Shown: positions 24,616 through 33,409 of the stretch, one piece after another
How the letters are laid out: every line of letters begins with the position of its first letter
How positions within the stretch are numbered: position 1 is the stretch's first letter
NCBI RefSeq assembly: GCF_017874415.1
Contig: NZ_JAGGLM010000002.1
Location: 1 to 64,000 of the forward strand
Direction: 5' to 3'
DNA from: Clostridium algifaecis
GTDB lineage: Bacteria > Bacillota > Clostridia > Clostridiales > Clostridiaceae
Length of the DNA: 64,000 nt
Position numbers and translations under genes: made by a program
Notes under the pieces: generated by a model
Seen by the model: only the letters and a program-made list of their open reading frames with translations
What the model was told of the DNA's origin: nothing
The model's database searches: none

Positions 24616-26844
24616 ATGAAACTGGATAAGATAGTAAATGAGATTATAAATGCTGCTTATGATGAAGCAAAATATTGCAAACATGAATATTTTACGCCGG
24701 AACATATTCTATATGCCTCATTGTTTTTTCTTGAAGGAATAGATATTATAGAAGGATGCGGTGGAAATGTCCAGGATGTAAAAAAGGATTTAATACAATA
24801 TTTTAATGATCATATATCTATAAATGAAAATGTAGAACCTGTTGAAACCATATCACTGCAGAATATGCTGACTTCAGCAGGAGAACATGTACTTGCAGCA
24901 GAGAAACAAGTTATAAAATTGGGAGATATTTTTATCTCCATATATGATGAGGAAAAGAGCTTTGCCAGTTATTTTCTTAAAAAGCAGGGAATAAAAAGAA
25001 TAGATATATTAAATTATATAACACATGGAATATCTCAGAAAAGTAATGAATATGATGAAGAAAATGAATCAAGCAATGTTTTTGAAAGCAGTCCGCAAAA
25101 TACAAAAGTTAAGCTAAGTGATTTTGCAGAGGAACTAACTAAGAAAGCAAAAGATGGTAAGATTGATCCTTTGATTGGAAGAGAAGATATACTGGATAGA
25201 ACCATGCAGGTTTTAACTAGAAGAACTAAAAACAATCCAATTCATGTTGGTGATCCTGGCGTTGGGAAAACTGCTATTACGGAAGGACTTGCCAGTTTGA
25301 TTTCAGAAGATAAAGTACCATATAGACTTAAAAACAGCAAGATATATTCTTTAAATATGGGATCTATGCTTGCGGGAACTAAATATAGAGGAGATTTTGA
25401 AGAAAGGATAAAAAATATACTTAAAACTATAGAAAAAGAAGATAAACCAATAGTATACATAGATGAAATACATACAATAGTAGGTGCAGGATCTGTGTCC
25501 AGAAATTCTCTTGATGCTGCCAATATATTGAAGCCATTTTTGACAAGCGGAAAGATTAAATTCATAGGATCAACCACTTACGATGAATATAAAAAGATAT
25601 TTGAAAAGGATAGAGCTCTTTCTAGAAGATTCCAAAAAATAGAGGTTCCAGAACCTTCTATGGAAGATACTTATAAGATATTAGAGGGTATTAAGGGACA
25701 ATATGAAAAATTCCATAATGTTACATACAGTGATGGAGCACTAAAGGAAGCTGTTGAACTTTCGTCTAAATATATAAATGATAGATATCTGCCAGACAAA
25801 GCTATTGATGTAATTGATGAGACAGCAGCATATATGAGACTTCATTCAAAAAATGAAGACAATATATTTATTTCCAGGGAAAATATAGAAAAAACTATTT
25901 CATCAATGGCTAAAATTCCTGAAGAAAGTATATCTAAAGATGAAACTAATGTACTTAAAAATTTGATATCTGTGCTTGAAAGCAAGATATTTGGTCAGGA
26001 TACGGCAATAGAGTCAGTGGTAAGAGCTATAAAGAGGTCAAGAGCTGGTTTTAATGAAGAAAATAAGACAATAGCAAATTTACTTTTTGTAGGTCCTACA
26101 GGAGTTGGAAAAACAGAAATAACAAAACAACTTGCAGAGAATATGGGTATTCCTCTTATAAGGTTTGACATGAGTGAATATCAGGAAAAACATACTGTAG
26201 CAAGGCTTATAGGTTCTCCTCCTGGATATGTAGGATATGAGGAGGGTGGACTTTTAACAGATTCAGTTAAAAAAACTCCATATTGTGTTCTTCTTCTGGA
26301 TGAAATTGAAAAGGCTCACCCGGATGTATTGAATGTACTTCTTCAGTTAATGGATTATGCTACACTTACAGACAATACTGGAAGAAAGACAGATTTTAAA
26401 AATGTAATACTTATAATGACTTCAAATGCTGGTGCAAGATCAGTTGGAAAGTCACTTATGGGTTTTGGAAATAGAGTTATGGAGAAGGACGCCATAGATA
26501 GTGCAGTGGAAAGGACATTTTCACCTGAGTTTAGAAATAGGCTGGATGATATAATAATATTTAATTCTATGGATAAAAATATGGCAATTTTAGTAGCTGA
26601 AAAAGTTATAGGTGAATTTGAGAAAAAGCTTTCAGCAAAAAACATAAAGATTCATCTTACAGATGAATGTTATGATTTTCTTGCACAAAAGGGAATGTCT
26701 GAAGAATATGGTGCAAGGGAAATAATAAGAATAGTAGATCATGAAATAAAGCCTTATTTTGTAGATAAAGTATTATTTGATGAAAATACAGAAAATGCAG
26801 TAACTGTTATAGATGTGAAAGATGGTAAAATAGAATTTAAATAA
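24616..26844 (+). CDS. clpA: ClpA, ATP-dependent Clp protease unfoldase
   Basis: A 742-residue AAA+ unfoldase that feeds ClpP. It has the double Clp-N domain (1-145), AAA1 with Walker A GDPGVGKT and Walker B IVYIDEIHT, AAA2 with GPTGVGKT and LLLDEIEKAHPD, and a loop MGFG that corresponds to the IGF/L ClpP-docking loop. The pairing with clpS and absence of a long middle domain identify it as ClpA rather than ClpB or ClpC. No clpP is nearby. Confidence 0.93.
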   Translation: MKLDKIVNEIINAAYDEAKYCKHEYFTPEHILYASLFFLEGIDIIEGCGGNVQDVKKDLIQYFNDHISINENVEPVETISLQNMLTSAGEHVLAAEKQVIKLGDIFISIYDEEKSFASYFLKKQGIKRIDILNYITHGISQKSNEYDEENESSNVFESSPQNTKVKLSDFAEELTKKAKDGKIDPLIGREDILDRTMQVLTRRTKNNPIHVGDPGVGKTAITEGLASLISEDKVPYRLKNSKIYSLNMGSMLAGTKYRGDFEERIKNILKTIEKEDKPIVYIDEIHTIVGAGSVSRNSLDAANILKPFLTSGKIKFIGSTTYDEYKKIFEKDRALSRRFQKIEVPEPSMEDTYKILEGIKGQYEKFHNVTYSDGALKEAVELSSKYINDRYLPDKAIDVIDETAAYMRLHSKNEDNIFISRENIEKTISSMAKIPEESISKDETNVLKNLISVLESKIFGQDTAIESVVRAIKRSRAGFNEENKTIANLLFVGPTGVGKTEITKQLAENMGIPLIRFDMSEYQEKHTVARLIGSPPGYVGYEEGGLLTDSVKKTPYCVLLLDEIEKAHPDVLNVLLQLMDYATLTDNTGRKTDFKNVILIMTSNAGARSVGKSLMGFGNRVMEKDAIDSAVERTFSPEFRNRLDDIIIFNSMDKNMAILVAEKVIGEFEKKLSAKNIKIHLTDECYDFLAQKGMSEEYGAREIIRIVDHEIKPYFVDKVLFDENTENAVTVIDVKDGKIEFK

Positions 26845-26855
26845 CTATCATAGTA

Positions 26856-26903
26856 TTGATCAAGTTATGCTGCAGTTTAACAGCATGGCTTGATCAATTG
26901 TTT
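26856..26903 (+). terminator. Terminator after clpA
   Basis: A 17-base arm beginning TTGATCAAG (26856) pairs with its complement ending CTTGATCAA (26897), with one internal mismatch, followed by TTGTTTAATT. Confidence 0.7.
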
Positions 26904-27001
26904 AATTGTACATATAAATTTAACAGAATGTTTATTGAACTTATGAAGATAAAATAATAATATTTAATGAGAATGAATTGAAATTGAGAAGGTGATGTAA
27001 A

Positions 27002-28234
27002 ATATTTAAGATAAATAAGAAAAGTGAAGAAATTATTCTTATATTTTTAGTGATTGTTCTTTTGGGATTTATATTAAAAACGGGATTGAGTTCTAATTCT
27101 GGAAATAATGCAGTTCATGGAAAAGTAATCAAAATGAAAAATGCAGCTAATTCTACAAATAAAAATTCTATAAGATACTCATATGTAGATGTTAAGATAA
27201 CATCAGGCACCATGAAAGGAAAAATAATAACTGTACAAAATTCTGTTAATGGAAATATAAATGATGAAAGTAGCAATACTCAAAATTTTGCAAGGGTAGG
27301 AGACGATGTCCTTGTAAATTTGGATCATTATAAGTCTGGAGATTCAAAGACTGCATATATATACGAAATTGTAAGGTATAAATATCTTTATGAACTTGGA
27401 GCGGTATTTATATTATTACTTATTATAATTGGAGGCTTAAAAGGATTAAAATCAGTTATAACTCTTGCAATAACTGGGTTTTGCATAATAAAGATACTAA
27501 TTCCACTTATAATGAATGGATTTAATCCTATAACAGTTTCTGTTGCACTGTGTATTTTACTTACTGTAATAAATTTAACCATAATAAGCGGAAAAAATAA
27601 TAAGACATTAGCGGCAATAATAGGTACATGCGGTGGAGTTATAATTGCAGGAGTTATAGCGATTATTTCAAATAAAATACTTAGGATAACAGGATTAACT
27701 GATGATGAAATGCAGACTATAATTTATACAGTAAAAAATTCGAATTTTAATTTTTCAGGACTTTTATTTGCAGAGATAATAATGGGAGCTCTAGGTGCTG
27801 TTATGGATACTGGTGTATCTATTGCGTCTTCTATAAGTGAAATTAAGTTTGCAAAACATGACATGAATATGAAGGAACTCTTTAAGTCTGGAATGAATGT
27901 AGGAAAGGATATTATGGGAAGTATGTCTAATACACTTATACTAGCTTATGTTGGAGGTGCCATGTATCTTATGATAATGATAGCATCGTCTGCGTATACT
28001 TCATCAATATCTAATGCTATAAATCAAGATATAATAGCAGCGGAAGTACTTAAGGCCCTTTCAGGAAGCATAGGACTTATTTTTACAATTCCAATTACTT
28101 CTTTTGCCGCAGCTTTTTTGATGACGAGGAAAAAGAAAGAGGATTATACTAAAGAGGAAGCACAGAATAAGATTGATGCATTATATAATAAATTTGAAAA
28201 TATTCTTTCTCTAAACAGAAAATCGAAAAAATAG
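27002..28234 (+). CDS. YibE/F family membrane protein (ATA or GTG start)
   Basis: A polytopic protein of the YibE/F family: an N-terminal membrane segment, an extracellular beta domain (GKVIKMKN...DDVLVNLDHY) and about seven further membrane segments with the conserved AEIIMGALGAVMDTGVSIASS motif. The frame is open back to codon ATA at 27002 (IFKINKKSEEIILIFLVIV), which sits at the correct distance from AAGGTGATG. The first standard start, GTG at 27050, has no ribosome binding site and would fall inside the first membrane segment. I therefore propose the 27002 start; see the findings. Function is unknown. Confidence 0.8.
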   Translation: MFKINKKSEEIILIFLVIVLLGFILKTGLSSNSGNNAVHGKVIKMKNAANSTNKNSIRYSYVDVKITSGTMKGKIITVQNSVNGNINDESSNTQNFARVGDDVLVNLDHYKSGDSKTAYIYEIVRYKYLYELGAVFILLLIIIGGLKGLKSVITLAITGFCIIKILIPLIMNGFNPITVSVALCILLTVINLTIISGKNNKTLAAIIGTCGGVIIAGVIAIISNKILRITGLTDDEMQTIIYTVKNSNFNFSGLLFAEIIMGALGAVMDTGVSIASSISEIKFAKHDMNMKELFKSGMNVGKDIMGSMSNTLILAYVGGAMYLMIMIASSAYTSSISNAINQDIIAAEVLKALSGSIGLIFTIPITSFAAAFLMTRKKKEDYTKEEAQNKIDALYNKFENILSLNRKSKK

Positions 28235-28332
28235 TTTATAATTTAGTAACACTTATACCTAAAATAAATATACTGAAATTGGATGAATCTATTTTTATGA
28301 TAAAAATAAGTATAATTAGGGGGATAAGATAA

Positions 28333-28659
28333 GTGGATACTACAGTGAATTTTTATATTGTTACAGATGAACCTGCAGATGAATCTAAAAAATTGTATAA
28401 AAGTATAAAATCTAATGATCCTTTGTATTTAAACTTTAGATTAGGAGATACAGTGGTTTTAAATGAAAATGATATTGAGTATTCAATAGTTAAAACTACA
28501 AAAAATTTATATAATGGAGAAATAGATGTTTATATAACTAAATTAAAAACTAAGGCGGAAGTCATGAATGAAATAGAAGATCTAGCTAATAAAACTATGA
28601 AAACTGTACTCGATTCTATAAAGGATGCACTGGATTCAGACGAGGATATAAACAAATAG
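28333..28659 (+). CDS. Hypothetical protein, 108 residues
   Basis: A small acidic, soluble protein with a GTG start preceded by GGGGGAT. The C-terminal half is helical and acidic (EVMNEIEDLANKTMKTVLDS). I recognise no domain. It sits between the YibE/F gene and its own terminator, ahead of rlmH. Confidence 0.65.
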   Translation: MDTTVNFYIVTDEPADESKKLYKSIKSNDPLYLNFRLGDTVVLNENDIEYSIVKTTKNLYNGEIDVYITKLKTKAEVMNEIEDLANKTMKTVLDSIKDALDSDEDINK

Positions 28660-28673
28660 TTATTTGTATAAAT

Positions 28674-28710
28674 AAAATAGCCATTAATTTGAGTAATGGC
28701 TATTTTTTAA
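28674..28710 (+). terminator. Terminator
   Basis: AAATAGCCATTA pairs with TAATGGCTATTT, followed by more T. Confidence 0.85.
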
Positions 28711-28752
28711 AAGATAAATAGTATATGGATATTTGGAGGAAAAATTGGTTCT

Positions 28753-29232
28753 ATGAATATAACATTAATTACAGTGGGTAAAATAAAAGAGAAATATTTA
28801 AAAGAGGCAATAGGTGAATACTCTAAAAGACTTTCAAGATATTGCAAGTTAAATATAGTAGAACTTCAGGACGAAAAAACTCCTGAAAATGCTTCAGAGA
28901 AAGATGAAAATATTATTAAAGAAAAAGAAGGAGAAAGAATATTAAAACATATAAATGACAGCATGTATGTAATAGCTTTAGATTTAAAAGGAAATATGCT
29001 AACTTCAAATGAGTTCTCTGATTTTATTGGAAATCTAGGACTTAGAGGAAACAGCAATTTGGCTTTTGTTATAGGAGGTTCACTTGGTATTTCCAGGGAA
29101 ATTCTAAATAGAGCTAATTACAAACTTTGTTTTTCAAAGATGACATTTCCACATCAATTATTTAGGGTGATACTTCTAGAGCAAATTTATAGAGGGTTTA
29201 AGATAATGAAAGGTGAACCGTACCATAAATAA
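28753..29232 (+). CDS. rlmH: RlmH, 23S rRNA pseudouridine-1915 N3-methyltransferase
   Basis: A 159-residue SPOUT methyltransferase that methylates pseudouridine 1915 in helix 69 of 23S rRNA. The N-terminus ITLITVGKIKEKYLKEAI, the SAM-binding knot FVIGGSLG and the SKMTFPHQLFRVILLEQIYRGFKI...GEPYHK end are canonical. The last codons are the staphylococcal SCC attachment position (GEAYHK). Here the same 3' end is copied 5.3 kb downstream as part of a 219-bp repeat, so the coding end is preserved by the integrated island. Confidence 0.95.
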   Translation: MNITLITVGKIKEKYLKEAIGEYSKRLSRYCKLNIVELQDEKTPENASEKDENIIKEKEGERILKHINDSMYVIALDLKGNMLTSNEFSDFIGNLGLRGNSNLAFVIGGSLGISREILNRANYKLCFSKMTFPHQLFRVILLEQIYRGFKIMKGEPYHK

Positions 29233-29433
29233 GGTAGCTTTTTGTATAATAGGTTTATATGAGCGGATTTGAGAGATTTGGTGGAAGTTAATTTGCACGA
29301 AAATTTTTATAAAAATATGATTTTAAATTATAAAATGTGTTATAATATAAATACAAAGAGAGAAAATAAAAACAGGATGCGGTCAACATCCTGTAGTATA
29401 CAATCTAGTTGCTTAGGCAACTGGTATTACTAT
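29215..29433 (+). repeat. 219-bp direct repeat, left copy (rlmH end plus small RNA)
   Basis: This stretch is identical, base for base, to 34506-34724. It begins GAACCGTACCATAAATAA, the last codons and stop of rlmH, and ends GGTATTACTAT inside the small RNA. Beyond the right end the two copies diverge but keep a similar terminator. The position at the end of rlmH matches an SCC-type attachment site. Confidence 0.95.
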
Positions 29434-29482
29434 AAGTATTAAATAGTAGCAACCACTTGCCGGTAGGAGCTACTATTTTTTT
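29352..29482 (+). ncRNA. Orphan antitoxin-like small RNA
   Basis: TGTTATAAT (extended -10) precedes a predicted start near 29352. The RNA has a stable hairpin ACAGGATG-cggtcaa-CATCCTGT, a second hairpin AGTTGC-TTAG-GCAACT and an intrinsic terminator (TAGTAGC...GCTACTA then T7). It is the same as the antitoxin RNA at the right repeat except for the terminator loop. No toxin reading frame faces it, so it looks like an antitoxin without a toxin. Confidence 0.6.
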
Positions 29483-29684
29483 GAGATTTTTTTTATGAGA
29501 ATACTATTTAGAAAAGCTAGCGTATAATCTAAAAAACTTATTAGTAATGGCTAATGAAAAAATTGGAATATTTATTAAGCATAAGTAATAAATAACAAAT
29601 ATGTATTAAGATTTATCTAATAAATACGATACTATAATTGGATGTATAGTTATATTAATGTAAAATATGAAAGGAATGTTCTAT

Positions 29685-30530
29685 ATGAAAAAATTTTTAA
29701 TTACTATATTAACTGTAAGTTTTGTTCTTTTATTTGGTAGTACGTCTTTCGCTGCTACAATAAATGAAACTGAACCTAATGACTTATCTAGCTAAGCCCA
29801 AAAAATACAAAGCAATAATGAGGATTATTCTAGTCCAATTAATGGACAGTATTATGGTCAGAATGTTGTAGTTGGAAATATTAAAGACACTACAGATCAA
29901 GATTGGTACAAGGTTTATTTACCTGCTGATAGTAATACTGTACTAGGTATTAATAGTACAGACCTTGATGGTACGGGCTATTTTGAAGTCTACGATGAAA
30001 ATTTGAATCTTATCTCTAGAATTCAAAATTTAAAAGATTTTTCAGTTATGGGGGCTACTCCATTCAAAGTAAATATTCCAAAATCGGGTAATTATTATAT
30101 TAAAGTATATTCTACTTCAAGAATAGGAGACTATAGATTTTTTATAGGTACACCTGATTATACAATAGACAGTTATACGTATCATCCTATAAATCCATTA
30201 ACATTGACAACGGAATCAGATTCTGTACAGGATACTTATGATCTTAGAAATATTGATTCTGTTTCTGACAAAGCTGTAGTTTATTCTGTTTCTTCAACTT
30301 ATCCAAGAATTAGTGATATATCAAATGATCAAATAAGTATTAAATTAGATAGTGATTATTCATGGATACCTATATATAGGTACTCAACTAATGAAAATAA
30401 TGTATCTGTTTATGATAAAAAACCTTTAAAAAGTTTATGGACATATAAACTTGAAGGAAATGTATCAAAATATATGGAATTTACACCTGAAGTTACATTT
30501 AATTATGTATATCCTGTATTACCTAAGTAA
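29685..30530 (+). pseudogene. Secreted pre-peptidase C-terminal (PPC) domain protein with premature stop
   Basis: ATG at 29685 (AAAGGAATG upstream) begins a signal peptide (FLITILTVSFVLLFGSTSFA) followed by the PPC motif NETEPNDLSS. The frame then meets TAA at 29793, with no shift, and continues as AQKIQSNNEDY...VVGNIKDTTDQDWYKVYL and on to 30530. A single CAA-to-TAA change would explain it. The C-terminal 170 residues contain no recognised domain. As it stands only a 36-residue peptide could be made unless the stop is read through. Confidence 0.8.
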
Positions 30531-30622
30531 TTTATAAATTTATTTTTTAATAGAATATATTTTTATAACTATACATTCTTTATAATAAACAGAAAAATAA
30601 ATTTATAGAGGGAGGAACATTT

Positions 30623-31402
30623 ATGTTTAAACTAAATAATTATATGTATCCATTATTTAATAAAAATTCATATAACAATTTTACTAATTGGAAAATTGAA
30701 TTAATGCAACTTAAAATGGATGCCTCTATCAAAAAATTAAATATATTATATTCTAACAATTCATCGGACAGCATTTCCATTAGCAATATAGCAAAACAGT
30801 ATAGTTTAAATCAAAAGACACTTTCGTCTGCTACAGAAACAAATGGTAAACCATTAAAAGAACTGGTAGCAAATAATAATGTACTTGATATCAGTAAAGG
30901 TTCTTATTATAAATTTAAGACGGATTCTGGTAAAATAGTTGTGCTTACAAGTGAAGATGGTACTTTCCTACATACGCAAACATATTATAAAAATTGTGGG
31001 TTACAACAATCAGATGAACGTGAACTAGATGAGAAATTTAGACTTATATCAGAACTTGCAGATGATAAAACGGCTCTTTGTGCAAGTATAGATTCTAGTG
31101 ATAGTGAAAATAAAAAAATATTAAACAATTTTGGAATTAAGCCAGGGTGGTTTGAAATTAAATATGGCGAAAAATCTAATAAATTTTATTTAACAGATGG
31201 TGGTCAGATATATCCAGAATATCAGATAAAAGACCAAACGGCTGCCTTTAAAACAGCTAACTGGTTCAAAGATGAGATAGGTTATTCAAGTAAGTCAAGA
31301 TTTATAATAGATGGGAAAGAATATAAATTAGATAAGAATGGATATTTAAATCTTCCTGATGGAGTAGATTGTGTTATGGAAAATATTAAAATTATAAAAT
31401 AA
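30623..31402 (+). CDS. Hypothetical protein, 259 residues
   Basis: A soluble protein with no signal peptide and no family I can name, with a strong GGGAGG site before its ATG. Two parts can be seen: a Ser/Asn-rich helical N-terminus (NILYSNNSSDSISISNIAKQ) and a beta-rich C-terminus (YYKFKTDSGKIVVLTSEDGT ... SRFIIDGKEYKLDKNGYLNL). The C-terminal stretch QTAAFKTANWFKDEIGYSSK recurs as a fragment at 53582-53695. The family has therefore been mobile or duplicated in this genome. Confidence 0.65.
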   Translation: MFKLNNYMYPLFNKNSYNNFTNWKIELMQLKMDASIKKLNILYSNNSSDSISISNIAKQYSLNQKTLSSATETNGKPLKELVANNNVLDISKGSYYKFKTDSGKIVVLTSEDGTFLHTQTYYKNCGLQQSDERELDEKFRLISELADDKTALCASIDSSDSENKKILNNFGIKPGWFEIKYGEKSNKFYLTDGGQIYPEYQIKDQTAAFKTANWFKDEIGYSSKSRFIIDGKEYKLDKNGYLNLPDGVDCVMENIKIIK

Positions 31403-31483
31403 ATATCTAAATAGAATAAATTAATATTAAATTTTTAAAATATTTGTATTAAATTCTTCTTACAATATATATTACAAAGAGGA

Positions 31484-31527
31484 AAAAGCTTCTGTTGATT
31501 TTAATTTCAATAGAGGTTTTATTTTTA
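31484..31527 (+). promoter_or_regulatory. Conserved leader hairpin ahead of the 31546 gene
   Basis: AAAAGCTTCTGTTGA (31484-31498) pairs with TCAATAGAGGTTTT (31507-31520) with a single bulge, followed by ATTTTTA and then the TTGGAGG ribosome binding site. The paralogous gene at 35077 has the same hairpin with compensating base changes, so the structure, not the sequence, is conserved. It could be an attenuator in the leader. Confidence 0.6.
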
Positions 31528-31545
31528 TATTTGGAGGATGATAAT

Positions 31546-31947
31546 ATGAGGATTATAAAAACACTAAAAGACATTGAATTACTAAAGGAGAAATCACAAA
31601 TAAACAAAGAGGTGTTGATTGAGATTGAGGAGTATTTTAAAAATCTTTATAACAACATAGGTAAGCCAGAGGGAAAGACAATCAATGATTTTTCACTAAA
31701 AGACTGTGGCATAATTGTGTACCTGGAAGATGAAGACAATGTATGGAATTTGGAGGAAATAGGGTTGAATCCAGAAGGCAACGGACTTTTAGGAGCAATA
31801 CCAGAATGGATTGATGAACAACTTATAGGAAAAAATGCTTTAGAAAGTATTTGTATAGTATGCAACAATGAATATGCTTTGAGCATATTTCTATTGAAAA
31901 ATAATCTGGATAATGAAGTTAAAAAGTGGATAGAAGATAGCAGATAA
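31546..31947 (+). CDS. Hypothetical cytosolic protein, 133 residues (paralogue at 35077)
   Basis: A small acidic alpha/beta protein: IKTLKDIELLKEKSQINKEV, then GKPEGKTINDFSLKDCGIIV, then an acidic loop and a C-terminal CIVCNNEYALSIFLLKNN helix-strand pair. I know no name for the family; size and acidity recall immunity proteins, but no toxin gene is adjacent. ATG at 31546 follows TTGGAGGATG; an earlier in-frame start has no site. A broken second copy at 35077-35475 lies just beyond the island's right repeat. Confidence 0.65.
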   Translation: MRIIKTLKDIELLKEKSQINKEVLIEIEEYFKNLYNNIGKPEGKTINDFSLKDCGIIVYLEDEDNVWNLEEIGLNPEGNGLLGAIPEWIDEQLIGKNALESICIVCNNEYALSIFLLKNNLDNEVKKWIEDSR

Positions 31948-31994
31948 ACACCTAATCTAAAATGTAAAAAATGGATTAGGTGTTTATTTTTATA
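31943..31994 (+). terminator. Terminator
   Basis: ATAAACACCTAATC pairs with GATTAGGTGTTTAT (14 bp), followed by TTTTATATTT. Confidence 0.85.
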
Positions 31995-32081
31995 TTTAAA
32001 AATAAGAAGTTAAAAAGCCTTAATTGCCAATATAGAGGTAATTAGGACTTTCACATTAATAAATGAAAAGGGGAGTAATAT

Positions 32082-32399
32082 ATGGCTAGAAAAGTAATAA
32101 AGGATACTAAATACTGCCGGATATTCAGTCAGGGGAAGATGTCAGGTGAAGAATACACATATTGTATTGAAAGGATATTTGTAAAAGCCAAGGACAGGGA
32201 AGAAATAAGATTCAGTCTGTACAAAGATACAATAATATCACTGCAAAGATATATTCCAAGGTCACTGGATGTAACGGAAGAAGAACTAATTGAATTAATA
32301 AAGCAAGCTATAGATAATTCGGTATTTTCAAAGGAATTCATAAAAAATTTGAACGAATTATTGAATCAGAAACAATCTAAAAGCCATGACAAAGGATAG
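32082..32399 (+). CDS. Hypothetical protein of mobile-element type
   Basis: A 105-residue basic protein with no recognised domain (MARKVIKDTKYCRIFSQGKM at the start, EEELIELIKQAIDNSVFS near the end). Its 3' end overlaps the RadC-like gene by 14 bases, so the two are co-translated. The pair, followed by a DUF960 remnant, resembles accessory operons carried by integrative elements and plasmids. Confidence 0.6.
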   Translation: MARKVIKDTKYCRIFSQGKMSGEEYTYCIERIFVKAKDREEIRFSLYKDTIISLQRYIPRSLDVTEEELIELIKQAIDNSVFSKEFIKNLNELLNQKQSKSHDKG

Positions 32400-32901
32400 C
32401 CGAAAGATGTTAAATAAAATTGATAAAAATATATCTAATATAGATAAGGTTGAAAATGTTCCCCGCAAAAGAATAGGCATAGTTTCAATAAAAATGGTAA
32501 GGGAGAAGAATATATTATTTGATATAAGAATTATAAAATCACCAAAGGATGCAGAAAAACTGGGGAGGATGTTCCTTGAAAATGTAGACAGAGAAAAGTT
32601 CATGATATGTTGTCTGGATACTAAAAGCAAGCCTACTTTGATTAATATTGTTTCTGTAGGTAGTCTTAATTTTTCTATTGTTCATCCAAGAGAAGTGTTC
32701 AAAGCTGCAATTCTTAGCAATGCAGCTTCCATAATGCTTTTTCATAATCATCCGTCAGGGGATTCGGAGCCATCTAATGAAGATATTAATATAACAGAAA
32801 GATTAAAAAAGTGTGGAAATATCATAGGTATCAATGTTATAGATCACATAATCATAGGAGATAGACAATACTATAGTTTTAAAGAAAAGGGGTTATTATA
32901 A
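32386..32901 (+). CDS. RadC-like JAB-domain protein
   Basis: A 171-residue protein whose C-terminal half is a RadC/JAB metalloprotease-like domain: MICCLDTKSKPTLINIVSVG, AAILSNAASIMLFHNHPSGD (metal motif HNHPSGD) and LKKCGNIIGINVIDHIIIG. The N-terminal helix-hairpin-helix found in chromosomal RadC is absent, as is usual for copies on mobile elements. The function of such proteins is unsettled. It is followed directly by a truncated DUF960 gene. Confidence 0.85.
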   Translation: MTKDSRKMLNKIDKNISNIDKVENVPRKRIGIVSIKMVREKNILFDIRIIKSPKDAEKLGRMFLENVDREKFMICCLDTKSKPTLINIVSVGSLNFSIVHPREVFKAAILSNAASIMLFHNHPSGDSEPSNEDINITERLKKCGNIIGINVIDHIIIGDRQYYSFKEKGLL

Positions 32902-32997
32902 ATGTTTAATAACGAAAGATATATAACTAGAGGAATACATGAGAATATAGATGAGGAAATTCAAATAGAAATGTGGAATATGTTAGTAATAAAATAA
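32902..32997 (+). pseudogene. Truncated DUF960 family gene
   Basis: The 31-residue frame (MFNNERYITRGIHENIDEEI, then QIEMWNMLVIK) matches the start of the intact 106-residue DUF960 protein at 55681 (MFDNKRYITIGIRKNINKKI), then stops. The sequence passes directly into a serine recombinase tail, so a deletion fused two genes here. Confidence 0.75.
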
Positions 32998-33322
32998 ACT
33001 AAAGAGCAATACATTAGAGGATGGTTTTCAGGAGGTTTCATATAAGTTTGTGAAGAGCATACTTTCGACCTTTGGTAAAATGCTTTCAGAGCAAACTACA
33101 AGAGAACAACAGAAAAGATTACTGCATATGCTAATTTCAAAAATAACTATTAATAAAGATAGGGATATAGACTCAATAGAGCTAAATATAAATGAAAACT
33201 TAATAATGTATCTAAATAATGGAGGAGAACTAAGCCCAGAAAAAGGCGGCGGTTCTCCTTCTTATTTTGTTGCTAGGAGTGTTATGATGATAAATCCTGT
33301 GGATATTAGGATATGTATTTAA
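32993..33322 (+). pseudogene. Large serine recombinase, C-terminal remnant
   Basis: An open frame without a proper start encodes a stretch typical of the end of large serine recombinases: FGKMLSEQTTREQQKRLLHM, LISKITINKDRDIDSIELNI and NGGELSPEKGGGSPSYF. The catalytic N-terminal resolvase domain and the zinc-ribbon region are missing. Ccr recombinases that move SCC elements belong to this enzyme class, which suits the rlmH location. The element can no longer move by itself. Confidence 0.7.
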
Positions 33323-33409
33323 TAATTAATAGAGTTCAAATGGATAGTATTCTTATAATTTATGTTATACTTAATTTAAAATAACGGACATTTAATGGAG
33401 AAATTTAAG

